Below the pieces are notes generated by a model. The model did not search any database and had not been told where the DNA came from. It saw only the letters and a program-made list of their open reading frames with translations. Made by a program: the position numbers and the translations under genes. Below are positions 10,371 to 24,022 of a DNA stretch of 64,000 nucleotides, one piece after another. Numbering within the stretch: the first letter of the stretch is position 1; each line of letters begins with the position of its first letter. Origin of the DNA: Hydractinia symbiolongicarpus (Eukaryota > Cnidaria > Hydrozoa > Anthoathecata > Hydractiniidae); the NCBI RefSeq assembly GCF_029227915.1, contig NC_079885.1, positions 1,240,001-1,304,000 on the forward strand, given 5' to 3'.

Positions 10371-11292
10371 CAAAAGTATACAAAGAAAGTACCCAGGGAG
10401 TAAACTCATTTCCCGAACGATTTTTTAAATTTTTTTTTCACCACTAAAACGCATGAGACTTGTAGTTTTCAAAAATGTTTTCATTTTTGATGAAACGCTT
10501 AATGAAAGAGGTTTAATCGCCGGAAAACGAAAACCCGCGATTTCCCGTAAATCCCGGGCTTAGCCCGTATAGTCGAATGTATACAAAGAAAGTACCCTGT
10601 GAGTAAACTCATTTCCAGAACGATTTTTTAAATTATTTTTTCACCACTAAAACGCATAAGACTTGTAGTTTTTAAAAATGTTTTCATTTTTGATGAGACG
10701 CTGTATAAAAGAAGTTTAATCGCCGGCAAACGAAAACCCGCGATTTCCCGTAAATCCCGGGTTTGGCCCGTATAGTCAAAAGTATAAAAAGAAAGTACCC
10801 AGGGAGTAAACTCATTTCCCGAACGATTTTTTATATTAATTTTTTACCACTAAACGCATGAGACTTGTAGTTTTCAAAAATATTTTCATATTTGATGGGA
10901 CGCTGAATAAAAGAAGTTTAATCGCCGGCAAACGAAAATCCGCGATTTTCCGTAAATCCCGGACTCGGCCCGTATAGTCAAAAGTATACAAAGAAAGTAC
11001 CCAGGGAGTAAACTCATTTCCCGAACGATTTTTTAAATTTATTTTTTCACCACTAAAACGCATGAGACTTGTAGTTTTTAAAAATGTTTTCATTTTTGAT
11101 GAGACGCTTAATGAAAGAGGTTTAATCGCCGGCAAACGAAATCCCGCGTTTTCCCGTAAATCCGGGGCTTGGCCCGTATAGTCGAATGTATACAAAGAAA
11201 GTACCCTGTGAGTAAACTCATTTCCAGAACGATTTTTTATATTATTTTTTTACCAATAAACGCATGAGACTTGTAGTTTTCAAAAATATTTT
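10371..11292 (+). repeat. 609-bp duplication remnant plus A-C-D-A run
   Basis: 'gatgaaacgc' (9880, 10489) and 'gctgtataaa' (10091, 10700) both recur 609 bp apart, so about 9762-10370 is duplicated into about 10371-10760. At about 10761 'cccgggtttgg' replaces 'cccgggcttgg' and the match ends. The rest is C (about 10733), D and A monomers of the ordinary set, then a C-like monomer. Confidence 0.8.
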
Positions 11293-12106
11293 CATATTTG
11301 ATGGGACGCTGAATAAAAGAAGTTTAATCGCCGGCAAACGAAAATCCGCGATTTTCCGTTAATCCCGGACTCGGCCCGTATAGTCAAAAGTATACAAAGA
11401 AAGTACCCAGGGAGTAAACTCATTTCCCGAACGATTTTTTAAATTTATTTTTTCACCACTAAAACGCATGAGACTTGTAGTTTTCAAAAATGTTTTCATT
11501 TTTGATGAGACGCTTAATGAAAGAGGTTTAATCGCCGGCAAACGAAATCCCGCGTTTTCCCGTAAATCCGGGGCTTGGCCCGTATAGTCGAATGTATACA
11601 AAGAAAGTACCCTGTTAGTAAACTCATTTCCAGAACGATTTTTTAAATTATTTTTTCACCACTAAAACGCATAAGACTTGTAGTTTTTAAAAATATTTTG
11701 ATATTTGATGGGACGCTGAATAAAAGAAGTTTAATCGCCGGCAAACGAAAATCCGCGATTTTCCGTTAATCCCGGACTCGGCCCGTATAGTCAAAAGTAT
11801 ACAAAGAAAGTACCCAGGGAGTAAACTCATTTCCCGAACGATTTTTTAAATTTATTTTTTCACCACTAAAACGCATGAGACTTGTAGTTTTCAAAAATGT
11901 TTTCATTTTTGATGAGACGCTTAATGAAAGAGGTTTAATCGCCGGCAAACGAAATCCCGCGTTTTCCCGTAAATCCGGGGCTTGGCCCGTATAGTCGAAT
12001 GTATACAAAGAAAGTACCCTGTTAGTAAACTCATTTCCAGAACGATTTTTTAAATTATTTTTTCACCACTAAAACGCATAAGACTTGTAGTTTTTAAAAA
12101 TGTTTT
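11293..12106 (+). repeat. 407-bp tandem duplication (2 monomers per copy)
   Basis: Copies lie at about 11293-11699 and 11700-12106. A D monomer starting 'aaaatccgcgattttccgttaatcc' followed by an A monomer with 'accctgttag' is present twice, 407 bp apart. The second copy starts inside a chimeric monomer at about 11690, so this is the shortest higher-order repeat in the window. Confidence 0.83.
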
Positions 12107-15100
12107 CATTTTTGATGAGACTCTGAATAAAAGATGTTTAATCGCCGGCAAACGAAAACCCGCGATTTCCCGTAAATCCCGGGCTTGGCCCGTATAGTCA
12201 AAGGTATACAAAGAAAGTACCCAGGGAGTAAACTGATTTCCCGAACGATTTTTTAAATTATTTTTTCACCACTAAAACGCATAAGACTTGTAGTTTTTAA
12301 AAATGTTTTCATTTTTGATGAGACGCTGAATAAAAGAAGTTTAATCGCTGGCAAACGAAAACCCGCGATTTCCCGTAAATCCCGGGCTTGGCCCGTATAG
12401 TGAAAAGTATAAAAAGAAAGTACCCAGGGTGTAAACTCATTTCCCAAACGATTTTTTAAATTATTATTTCACCACTAAAACGCATGAGACTTGTAGTTTT
12501 CAAGAATGTTTTCATTTTTGATGAGACGCTGAATAAAAGCAGTTTAATCGCCGGCAAACGAAAACCAGCGATTTCCCGTAAATCCTGGACTCGGCCCGTA
12601 TAGTCAAAAGTATACAAAGAAAGTACCCAGGGAGTAAACTCATTTCCCGAACGATTTTTTAAATTTTTTTTTCACCACTAAAACGCATGAGACTTGTAGT
12701 TTTCAAAAATGTTTTCATTTTTGATGAAACGCTTAATGAAAGAGGTTTAATCGCCGGAAAACGAAAACCCGCGATTTCCCGTAAATCCCGGGCTTGGCCT
12801 GTATAGTCGAATGTATACAAAGAAAGTACCCTGTGAGTAAACTCATTTCCAGAACGATTTTTTAAATTATTTTTTCACCACTAAAACGCATAAGACTTGT
12901 AGTTTTTAAAAATGTTTTCATTTTTGATGAGACGCTGAATAAAAGAAGTTTAATCGCCGGCAAACGAAAACCCGCGATTTCCCGTAAATCCCGGGTTTGG
13001 CCCGTATAGTCAAAAGTATAAAAAGAAAGTACCCAGGGAGTAAACTCATTTCCCGAACGATTTTTTATATTATTTTTTTGCCACTAAACGCATGAGACTT
13101 GTAGTTTTCAAAAATATTTTCATATTTGATGGGACGCTGAATAAAAGAAGTTTAATCGCCGGCAAACGAAAATCCGCGATTTTCCGTAAATCCCGGACTC
13201 GGCCCGTATAGTCAAAAGTATACAAAGAAAGTACCCAGGGAGTAAACTCATTTCCCGAACGATTTTTTAAATTTATTTTTTCACCACTAAAACGCATGAG
13301 ACTTGTAGTTTTCAAAAATGTTTTCATTTTTGATGAGACGCTTAATGAAAGAGGTTTAATCGCCGGCAAACGAAATCCCGCGTTTTCCCGTAAATCCGGG
13401 GCTTGGCCCGTATAGTCGAATGTATACAAAGAAAGTACCCTGTGAGTAAACTCATTTCCAGAACGATTTTTTAAATTATTTTTTTACCACTAAAACGCAT
13501 AAGACTTGTAGTTTTTAAAAATGTTTTCATTTTTGATGAGACTCTGAATAAAAGAAGTTTAATCGCCGGCAAACGAAAACCCGCGATTTCCCGTAAATCC
13601 CGGCTTGGCCCGTATAGTCAAAAGTATACAAAGAAAGTACCCAGGGAGTAAACTCATTTCCCGAACGATTTTTTAAATTATTTTTTCACCACTAAAACGC
13701 ATAAGACTTGTAGTTTTTAAAAATGTTTTCATTTTTGATGAGACGCTGAATAAAAGAAGTTTAATCGCCGGCAAACGAAAATCCGCGATTTCCCGTAAAT
13801 CCCGGGCTTGGCCCGGATAGTCAAAAGTATAAAAAGAAAGCACCCAGGGAGTAAACTCATTTCCCGAACGATTTTTTATATTATTTTTTTACCACTAAAC
13901 GCATGAGACTTGTAGTTTTCAAAAATATTTTCATATTTGATGGGACGCTGAACAAAAGAAGTTTAATCGCCGGCAAACGAAAATCCGCGATTTTCCGTAC
14001 ATCCCGGACTCGGCCCGTATAGTCAAAAGTATACAAAGAAAGTACCCAGGGAGTAAACTCATTTCCCGAACGATTTTTTAAATTTATTTTTTCACCACTA
14101 AAACGCATGAGACTTGTAGTTTTCAAAAATGTTTTCATTTTTGATGAGACGCTTAATGAAAGAGGTTTAATCGCCGGCAAACGAAATCCCGCGTTTTCCC
14201 GTAAATCCGGGGCTTGGCCCGTATAGTCGAATGTATACAAAGAAAGTACCCTGTGAGTAAACTCATTTCCAGAACGATTTTTTAAATTATTTTTTTACCA
14301 CTAAAACGCATAAGACTTGTAGTTTTTAAAAATGTTTTCATTTTTGATGAGACTCTGAATAAAAGAAGTTTAATCGCCGGCAAACGAAAACCCGCGATTT
14401 CCCGTAAATCCCGGCTTGGCCCGTATAGTCAAAAGTATACAAAGAAAGTACCCAGGGAGTAAACTCATTTCCCGAACGATTTTTTAAATTATTTTTTCAC
14501 CACTAAAACGCATAAGACTTGTAGTTTTTAAAAATGTTTTCATTTTTGATGAGACGCTGAATAAAAGAAGTTTAATCGCCGGCAAACGAAAATCCGCGAT
14601 TTCCCGTAAATCCCGGGCTTGGCCCGGATAGTCAAAAGTATAAAAAGAAAGTACCCAGGGAGTAAACTCATTTCCCGAACGATTTTTTATATTATTTTTT
14701 TACCACTAAACGCATGAGACTTGTAGTTTTCAAAAATATTTTCATATTTGATGGGACGCTGAACAAAAGAAGTTTAATCGCCGGCAAACGAAAATCCGCG
14801 ATTTTCCGTACATCCCGGACTCGGCCCGTATAGTCAAAAGTATACAAAGAAAGTACCCAGGGAGTAAACTCATTTCCCGAACGATTTTTTAAATTATTTT
14901 TTCACCACTAAAACGCATGAGACTTGTAGTTTTCAAAAATGTTTTCATTTTTGATGAGACGCTTAATGAAAGAGGCTTAATCGCCGGCAAACGAAATCCC
15001 GCGTTTTCCCGTAAATCCGGGGCTTGGCCCGTATAGTCGAATGTATACAAAGAAAGTACCCTGTGAGTAAACTCATTTCCAGAACGATTTTTTAAATTAT

Positions 15101-15290
15101 TTTTTCACCACTAAAACGCATAAAACTTGTAGTTTTTAAAAATGTTTTCATTTTTGATGAGACTCTGAATAAAAGAAGTTTAATCGCCGGCAAACGAAAA
15201 CCCGCGATTTCCCGTAAATCCCGGCTTGACCCGTATAGTCAAAAGTATACAAAGAAAGTACCCAGGGAGTAAACTCATTTCCCGAACGAT
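11640..15290 (+). repeat. 3651-bp segmental repeat, copy 1 (18 monomers)
   Basis: Tagged by 'ttttgatatttgatggg' (about 11697, recurring at about 15348) and by 'tagtgaaaag' (tgaaaag at 12401, then 16052), both 3651 bp apart. This copy carries an extra 811-bp unit (about 13881-14691 repeated from 14692, both with 'gctgaacaaaag'), so later landmarks match copy 2 at offset about 2840. Confidence 0.85.
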
Positions 15291-18170
15291 TTTTTAAATT
15301 ATTTTTTCACCACTAAAACGCATAAGACTTGTAGTTTTTAAAAATATTTTGATATTTGATGGGACGCTGAATAAAAGAAGTTTAATCGCCGGCAAACGAA
15401 AATCCGCGATTTTCCGTTAATCCCGGACTCGGCCCGTATAGTCAAAAGTATACAAAGAAAGTACCCAGGGAGTAAACTCATTTCCCGGACGATTTTTTAA
15501 ATTTATTTTTTCACCACTAAAACGCATGAGACTTGTAGTTTTCAAAAATGTTTTCATTTTTGATGAGACGCTTAATGAAAGAGGTTTAATCGCCGGCAAA
15601 CGAAATCCCGCGTTTTCCCGTAAATCCGGGGCTTGGCCCGTATAGTCGAATGTATACAAAGAAAGTACCCTGTTAGTAAACTCATTTCCAGAACGATTTT
15701 TTAAATTATTTTTTCACCACTAAAACGCATAAGACTTGTAGTTTTTAAAAATGTTTTCATTTTTGATGAGACTCTGAATAAAAGATGTTTAATCGCCGGC
15801 AAACGAAAACCCGCGATTTCCCGTAAATCCCGGGCTTGGCCCGTATAGTCAAAAGTATACAAAGAAAGTACCCAGGGAGTAAACTGATTTCCCGAACGAT
15901 TTTTTAAATTATTTTTTCACCACTAAAACGCATAAGACTTGTAGTTTTTAAAAATGTTTTCATTTTTGATGAGACGCTGAATAAAAGAAGTTTAATCGCC
16001 GGCAAACGAAAACCCGCGATTTCCCGTAAATCCCGGGCTTGGCCCGTATAGTGAAAAGTATAAAAAGAAAGTACCCAGGGTGTAAACTCATTTCCCAAAC
16101 GATTTTTTAAATTATTATTTCACCACTAAAACGCATGAGACTTGTAGTTTTCAAGAATGTTTTCATTTTTGATGAGACGCTGAATAAAAGCAGTTTAATC
16201 GCCGGCAAACGAAAACCAGCGATTTCCCGTAAATCCTGGACTCGGCCCGTATAGTCAAAAGTATACAAAGAAAGTACCCAGGGAGTAAACTCATTTCCCG
16301 AACGATTTTTTAAATTTTTTTTTCACCACTAAAACGCATGAGACTTGTAGTTTTCAAAAATGTTTTCATTTTTGATGAAACGCTTAATGAAAGAGGTTTA
16401 ATCGCCGGAAAACGAAAACCCGCGATTTCCCGTAAATCCCGGGCTTGGCCTGTATAGTCGAATGTATACAAAGAAAGTACCCTGTGAGTAAACTCATTTC
16501 CAGAACGATTTTTTAAATTATTTTTTCACCACTAAAACGCATAAGACTTGTAGTTTTTAAAAATGTTTTCATTTTTGATGAGACGCTGAATAAAAGAAGT
16601 TTAATCGCCGGCAAACGAAAACCCGCGATTTCCCGTAAATCCCGGGTTTGGCCCGTATAGTCAAAAGTATAAAAAGAAAGTACCCAGGGAGTAAACTCAT
16701 TTCCCGAACGATTTTTTATATTATTTTTTTGCCACTAAACGCATGAGACTTGTAGTTTTCAAAAATATTTTCATATTTGATGGGACGCTGAATAAAAGAA
16801 GTTTAATCGCCGGCAAACGAAAATCCGCGATTTTCCGTAAATCCCGGACTCGGCCCGTATAGTCAAAAGTATACAAAGAAAGTACCCAGGGAGTAAACTC
16901 ATTTCCCGAACGATTTTTTAAATTTATTTTTTCACCACTAAAACGCATGAGACTTGTAGTTTTCAGAAATGTTTTCATTTTTGATGAGACGCTTAATGAA
17001 AGAGGTTTAATCGCCGGCAAACGAAATCCCGCGTTTTCCCGTAAATCCGGGGCTTGGCCCGTATAGTCGAATGTATACAAAGAAAGTACCCTGTGAGTAA
17101 ACTCATTTCCAGAACGATTTTTTAAATTATTTTTTTACCACTAAAACGCATAAGACTTGTAGTTTTTAAAAATGTTTTCATTTTTGATGAGACTCTGAAT
17201 AAAAGAAGTTTAATCGCCGGCAAACGAAAACCCGCGATTTCCCGTAAATCCCGGCTTGGCCCGTATAGTCAAAAGTATACAAAGAAAGTACCCAGGGAGT
17301 AAACTCATTTCCCGAACGATTTTTTAAATTATTTTTTCACCACTAAAACGCATAAGACTTGTAGTTTTTAAAAATGTTTTCATTTTTGATGAGACGCTGA
17401 ATAAAAGAAGTTTAATCGCCGGCAAACGAAAACCCGCGATTTCCCGTAAATCCCGGGCTTGGCCCGGATAGTCAAAAGTATAAAAAGAAAGTACCCAGGG
17501 AGTAAACTCATTTCCCGAACGATTTTTTATATTATTTTTTTACCACTAAACGCATGAGACTTGTAGTTTTCAAAAATATTTTCATATTTGATGGGACGCT
17601 GAACAAAAGAAGTTTAATCGCCGGCAAACGAAAATCCGCGATTTTCCGTACATCCCGGACTCGGCCCGTATAGTCAAAAGTATACAAAGAAAGTACCCAG
17701 GGAGTAAACTCATTTCCCGAACGATTTTTTAAATTATTTTTTCACCACTAAAACGCATGAGACTTGTAGTTTTCAAAAATGTTTTCATTTTTGATGAGAC
17801 GCTTAATGAAAGAGGCTTAATCGCCGGCAAACGAAATCCCGCGTTTTCCCGTAAATCCGGGGCTTGGCCCGTATAGTCGAATGTATACAAAGAAAGTACC
17901 CTGTGAGTAAACTCATTTCCAGAACGATTTTTTAAATTATTTTTTCACCACTAAAACGCATAAAACTTGTAGTTTTTAAAAATGTTTTCATTTTTGATGA
18001 GACTCTGAATAAAAGAAGTTTAATCGCCGGCAAACGAAAACCCGCGATTTCCCGTAAATCCCGGCTTGACCCGTATAGTCAAAAGTATACAAAGAAAGTA
18101 CCCAGGGAGTAAACTCATTTCCCGAACGATTTTTTAAATTATTTTTTCACCACTAAAACGCATAAGACTT
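15291..18170 (+). repeat. 3651-bp segmental repeat, copy 2 (~2.88 kb)
   Basis: Follows copy 1 in order: the chimeric monomer, the D/A pair with 'accctgttag', P with 'tagtgaaaag', T, C, D, A, B and C with 'gctgaacaaaag' (17602), then A with 'cataaaacttg' (17961) and 'ccggcttgac' (18061). Copy 1 has the last two at 15121 and 15221. It diverges after about 18170. Confidence 0.85.
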
Positions 18171-19089
18171 GTAGTTTTTAAAAATGTTTTCATTTTTGAT
18201 GAGACGCTGAATAAAAGAAGTTTAATCGCCGGCAAACGAAATCCTGCGATTTCCCGTAAATCCCGGCTTGGCCCGTATAGTCAAAAGTATACAAAGAAAG
18301 TATCCAGGGAATAAACTCATTTCCCGAACGATTTTTTAAATTATTTTTTCACCACTAAAACGCATGAGACTTGTAGTTTTTAAAAATGTTTTCATTTTTG
18401 CTGGGACGCTGAATAAAAGAAGTTTAATCGCCGGCAAACGAAAACCAGCGACTTCCCGTAAATCCCGGACTCGGCCCGTATAGTCAAAAGTATACAAAGA
18501 AAGTACCCACGGAGTAAACTCATTTCCCGAACGATTTTTTAAATTATATTTTCACCACTAAAACGCATGAGACTTGTAGTTTTCAAAAATGTTTTCATTT
18601 TTGATGAGACGCTAAATGAAAGAAGTTTAATCGCCGCAAACGAAAACCTGCGATTTCCCGTAAATCCCGGACTCGGCCCGTATAGTCAAAAGTATAATAA
18701 GAAAGTACCCAGGGTGTAAACTCATTTCCCGAACGATTTTTTAAATTATTATTTCACCACTAAAGCCCATGAGACTTGTAGTTTTTAAAAATGTTTTCAT
18801 TTTTGCTGAGACGCTGAATAAAAGAAGTTTAATCGCCGGCAAACGAAAACCCGCGACTTCCCGTAAATCATGGACTCGGCCCGTATAGTCAAAAGTATAC
18901 AAAGAAAGTACCCAGGGAGTAAACTCATTTCCCGAACGATTTTTTAAATTATATTTTCACCACTAAAACGCATGAGACTTGTAGTTTTTAAAAATGTTTT
19001 CATTTTTGATGAGACGGTGAATAAAAGAAGTTTAATCGCCGGCAAACGAAAACCAGCGATTTCCCGTAAATCCTGGACTCGGCCCGTAT
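16050..19089 (+). repeat. 3040-bp unit, copy 1 (15 monomers)
   Basis: The private 'tgaaaag' tag at 16052 recurs at 19092, offset 3040, and the following P, T, A and C monomers match. After the second copy gains an extra 811 bp, the offset becomes about 3851 ('gctgaacaaaag' 17602 and 21453; 'atcctgcg' 18241 and about 22091). This unit contains the first E, F and G monomers in the window. Confidence 0.85.
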
Positions 19090-22000
19090 AGTGAAAAGTA
19101 TAAAAAGAAAGTACCCAGGGTGTAAACTCATTTCCCAAACGATTTTTTAAATTATTATTTCACCACTAAAACGCATGAGACTTGTAGTTTTCAAGAATGT
19201 TTTCATTTTTGATGAGACGCTGAATAAAAGCAGTTTAATCGCCGGCAAACGAAAACCAGCGATTTCCCGTAAATCCTGGACTCGGCCCGTATAGTCAAAA
19301 GTATACAAAGAAAGTACCCAGGGAGTAAACTCATTTCCCGAACGATTTTTTAAATTTTTTTTTCACCACTAAAACGCATGAGACTTGTAGTTTTCAAAAA
19401 TGTTTTCATTTTTGATGAAACGCTTAATGAAAGAGGTTTAATCGCCGGAAAACGAAAACCCGCGATTTCCCGTAAATCCCGGGCTTGGCCTGTATAGTCG
19501 AATGTATACAAAGAAAGTACCCTGTGAGTAAACTCATTTCCAGAACGATTTTTTAAATTATTTTTTCACCACTAAAACGCATAAGACTTGTAGTTTTTAA
19601 AAATGTTTTCATTTTTGATGAGACGCTGAATAAAAGAAGTTTAATCGCCGGCAAACGAAAACCCGCGATTTCCCGTAAATCCCGGGTTTGGCCCGTATAG
19701 TCAAAAGTATAAAAAGAAAGTACCCAGGGAGTAAACTCATTTCCCGAACGATTTTTTATATTATTTTTTTGCCACTAAACGCATGAGACTTGTACTTTTC
19801 AAAAATATTTTCATATTTGATGGGACGCTGAATAAAAGAAGTTTAATCGCCGGCAAACGAAAATCCGCGATTTTCCGTAAATCCCGGACTCGGCCCGTAT
19901 AGTCAAAAGTATACAAAGAAAGTACCCAGGGAGTAAACTCATTTCCCGAACGATTTTTTAAATTTATTTTTTCACCACTAAAACGCATGAGACTTGTAGT
20001 TTTCAAAAATGTTTTCATTTTTGATGAGACGCTTAATGAAAGAGGTTTAATCGCCGGCAAACGAAATCCCGCGTTTTCCCGTAAATCCGGGGCTTGGCCC
20101 GTATAGTCGAATGTATACAAAGAAAGTACCCTGTGAGTAAACTCATTTCCAGAACGATTTTTTAAATTATTTTTTCACCACTAAAACGCATAAGACTTGT
20201 AGTTTTTAAAAATGTTTTCATTTTTGATGAGACTCTGAATAAAAGAAGTTTAATCGCCGGCAAACGAAAACCCGCGATTTCCCGTAAATCCCGGCTTGGC
20301 CCGTATAGTCAAAAGTATACAAAGAAAGTACCCAGGGAGTAAACTCATTTCCCGAACGATTTTTTAAATTATTTTTTCACCACTAAAACGCATAAGACTT
20401 GTAGTTTTTAAAAATGTTTTCATTTTTGATGAGACGCTGAATAAAAGAAGTTTAATCGCCGGCAAACGAAAACCCGCGATTTCCCGTAAATCCCGGGCTT
20501 GGCCCGGATAGTCAAAAGTATAAAAAGAAAGTACCCAGGGAGTAAACTCATTTCCCGAACGATTTTTTATATTATTTTTTTACCACTAAACGCATGAGAC
20601 TTGTAGTTTTCAAAAATATTTTCATATTTGATGGGACGCTGAATAAAAGAAGTTTAATCGCCGGCAAACGAAAATCCGCGATTTTCCGTAAATCCCGGAC
20701 TCGGCCCGTATAGTCAAAAGTATACAAAGAAAGTACCCAGGGAGTAAACTCATTTCCCGAACGATTTTTTAAATTTATTTTTTCACCACTAAAACGCATG
20801 AGACTTGTAGTTTTCAAAAATGTTTTCATTTTTGATGAGACGCTTAATGAAAGAGGTTTAATCGCCGGCAAACGAAATCCCGCGTTTTCCCGTAAATCCG
20901 GGGCTTGGCCCGTATAGTCGAATGTATACAAAGAAAGTACCCTGTGAGTAAACTCATTTCCAGAACGATTTTTTAAATTATTTTTTCACCACTAAAACGC
21001 ATAAGACTTGTAGTTTTTAAAAATGTTTTCATTTTTGATGAGACTCTGAATAAAAGAAGTTTAATCGCCGGCAAACGAAAACCCGCGATTTCCCGTAAAT
21101 CCCGGCTTGGCCCGTATAGTCAAAAGTATACAAAGAAAGTACCCAGGGAGTAAACTCATTTCCCGAACGATTTTTTAAATTATTTTTTCACCACTAAAAC
21201 GCATAAGACTTGTAGTTTTTAAAAATGTTTTCATTTTTGATGAGACGCTGAATAAAAGAAGTTTAATCGCCGGCAAACGAAAACCCGCGATTTCCCGTAA
21301 ATCCCGGGCTTGGCCCGGATAGTCAAAAGTATAAAAAGAAAGTACCCAGGGAGTAAACTCATTTCCCGAACGATTTTTTATATTATTTTTTTACCACTAA
21401 ACGCATGAGACTTGTAGTTTTCAAAAATATTTTCATATTTGATGGGACGCTGAACAAAAGAAGTTTAATCGCCGGCAAACGAAAATCCGCGATTTTCCGT
21501 ACATCCCGGACTCGGCCCGTATAGTCAAAAGTATACAAAGAAAGTACCCAGGGAGTAAACTGATTTCCCAAACGATTTTTTAAATTTATTTTTTCACCAC
21601 TAAAACGCATGAGACTTGTAGTTTTCAAAAATGTTTTCATTTTTGATGAGACGCTAAATGAAAGAGGCTTAATCGCCGGCAAACGAAATCCCGCGTTTTC
21701 CCGTAAATCCGGGGCTTGGCCCGTATAGTCGAATGTATACAAAGAAAGTACCCTGTGAGTAAACTCATTTCCAGAACGATTTTTTAAATTATTTTTTCAC
21801 CACTAAAACGCATAAAACTTGTAGTTTTTAAAAATGTTTTCATTTTTGATGAGACTCTGAATAAAAGAAGTTTAATCGCCGGCAAACGAAAACCCGCGAT
21901 TTCCCGTAAATCCCGCCTTGACCCGTATAGTCAAAAGTATACAAAGAAAGTACCCAGGGAGTAAACTCATTTCCCGAACGATTTTTTAAATTATTTTTTC

Positions 22001-24022
22001 ACCACTAAAACGCATAAGACTTGTAGTTTTTAAAAATGTTTTCATTTTTGATGAGACGCTGAATAAAAGAAGTTTAATCGCCGGCAAACGAAATCCTGCG
22101 ATTTCCCGTAAATCCCGGCTTGGCCCGTATAGTCAAAAGTATACAAAGAAAGTATCCAGGGAATAAACTCATTTCCCGAACGATTTTTTAAATTATTTTT
22201 TCACCACTAAAACGCATGAGACTTGTAGTTTTTAAAAATGTTTTCATTTTTGCTGGGACGCTGAATAAAAGAAGTTTAATCGCCGGCAAACGAAAACCCG
22301 CGACTTCCCGTAAATCCCGGACTCGGCCCGTATAGTCAAAAGTATACAAAGAAAGTACCCAGGGAGTAAACTCATTTCCCGAACGATTTTTTAAATTATA
22401 TTTTCACCACTAAAACGCATGAGACTTGTAGTTTTCAAAAATGTTTTCATTTTTGATGAGACGCTAAATGAAAGAAGTTTAATCGCCGCAAACGAAAACC
22501 TGCGATTTCCCGTAAATCCCGGACTCGGCCCGTATAGTCAAAAGTATAATAAGAAAGTACCCAGGGTGTAAACTCATTTCCCGAACGATTTTTTAAATTA
22601 TTATTTCACCACTAAAGCCCATGAGACTTGTAGTTTTTAAAAATGTTTTCATTTTTGCTGAGACGCTGAATAAAAGAAGTTTAAACGCCGGCAAACGAAA
22701 ACCCGCGACTTCCCGTAAATCATGGACTCGGCCCGTATAGTCAAAAGTATACAAAGAAAGTACCCAGGGAGTAAACTCATTTCCCGAACGATTTTTTAAA
22801 TTATATTTTCACCACTAAAACGCATGAGACTTGTAGTTTTTAAAAATGTTTTCATTTTTGATGAGACGGTGAATAAAAGAAGTTTAATCGCCGGCAAACG
22901 AAAACCAGCGATTTCCCGTAAATCCCGGGCTTGGCCCGTATAGTCGAATGTATACAAAGAAAGTACCCTGTTAGTAAACTCATTTCCAGAACGATTTTTT
23001 AAATTATTTTTTCACCACTAAAACGCATAAGACTTGTAGTTTTTAAAAATGTTTTCATTTTTGATGAGACGCTGAATAAAAGAAGTTTAATCGCCGGCAA
23101 ACGAAAACCCGCGATTTCCCGTAAATCCCGGGCTTGGCCCGTATAGTCAAAAGTATAAAAAGAAAGTACCCAGGGAGTAAACTCATTTCCCGAACGATTT
23201 TTTATATTATTTTCTTACCACTAAACGCATGAGACTTGTAGTTTTCAAAAATATTTTCATATTTGATGGGACGCTGAATAAAAGAAGTTTAATCGCCGGC
23301 AAACAAAAATCCGCGATTTTCCGTAAATCCCGGACTCGGCCCGTATAGTCGAAAGTATACAAAGAAAGTACCCAGGGAGTAAACTCATTTCCCGAACGAT
23401 TTTTTATATTATTTTTTTACCACTAAACGCATGAGACTTTTAGTTTTCAAAAATATTTTCATATTTGATGGGACGCTGAATAAAAGAAGTTTAATCGCCG
23501 GCAAACGAAAATCCGCGATTTTCCGTAAATCCCGGACTCGGCCCGTATAGTCAAAAGTATACAAAGAAAGTACCCAGGGAGTAAACTCATTTCCCGAACG
23601 ATTTTTTAAATTATATTTTCACCACTAAAACGCATGAGACTTGTAGTTTTTAAAAATGTTTTCATTTTTGATGAGACGCTAAATGAACGAAATTTAATCG
23701 CCGCAAACGAAAACCTGCGATTTCCCGTAAATCCCGGACTCGGCCCGTATTGTCAAAAGTATACAAAGAAAGTACCCAGGGAGTAAACTCATTTCCCGAA
23801 CGATTTTTTAAATTTTTTTTTCAACACTAAAACGCATGAGACTTGTAGTTTTCAAAAATGTTTTCATTTTTGATGAGACGCTTAATGAAAGAGGTTTAAT
23901 CGCCGGAAAACGAAAACCCGCGATTTCCCGTAAATCCCGGGCTTAGCCCGTATAGTCGAATGTATACAAAGAAAGTACCCTGTGAGTAAAATCATTTCCA
24001 GAACGATTTTTTAAATTATTTT
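16322..24022 (+). repeat. 7701-bp tandem duplication, copy 1 (~38 monomers)
   Basis: Every rare variant I followed recurs 7701 bp later, including 'tttcagaaatg' (16963, 24664), 'tgaaaag' (19092, 26793), 'gctgaacaaaag' (17602, 25303; 21453, 29154), 'attttcttacc' (about 23210, 30911) and 'catgagacttttag' (about 23432, 31133). By eye I counted about a dozen substitutions plus two compensating single-monomer indels, so identity is probably well above 99%. It abuts copy 2 directly. Confidence 0.9.
19090..22930 (+). repeat. 3040-bp unit, copy 2 with 811-bp insertion (3.85 kb)
   Basis: Starts inside a chimeric monomer: 'cctggactcggcccg' to the left belongs to the H-like monomer, 'tagtgaaaag' to the right to P. 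It carries three C-D pairs spaced 811 bp (19761, 20572, 21383) where copy 1 has two. The match with copy 1 ends at about 22920, where 'cctggactcgg' in copy 1 corresponds to 'cccgggcttgg' here. Confidence 0.85.
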
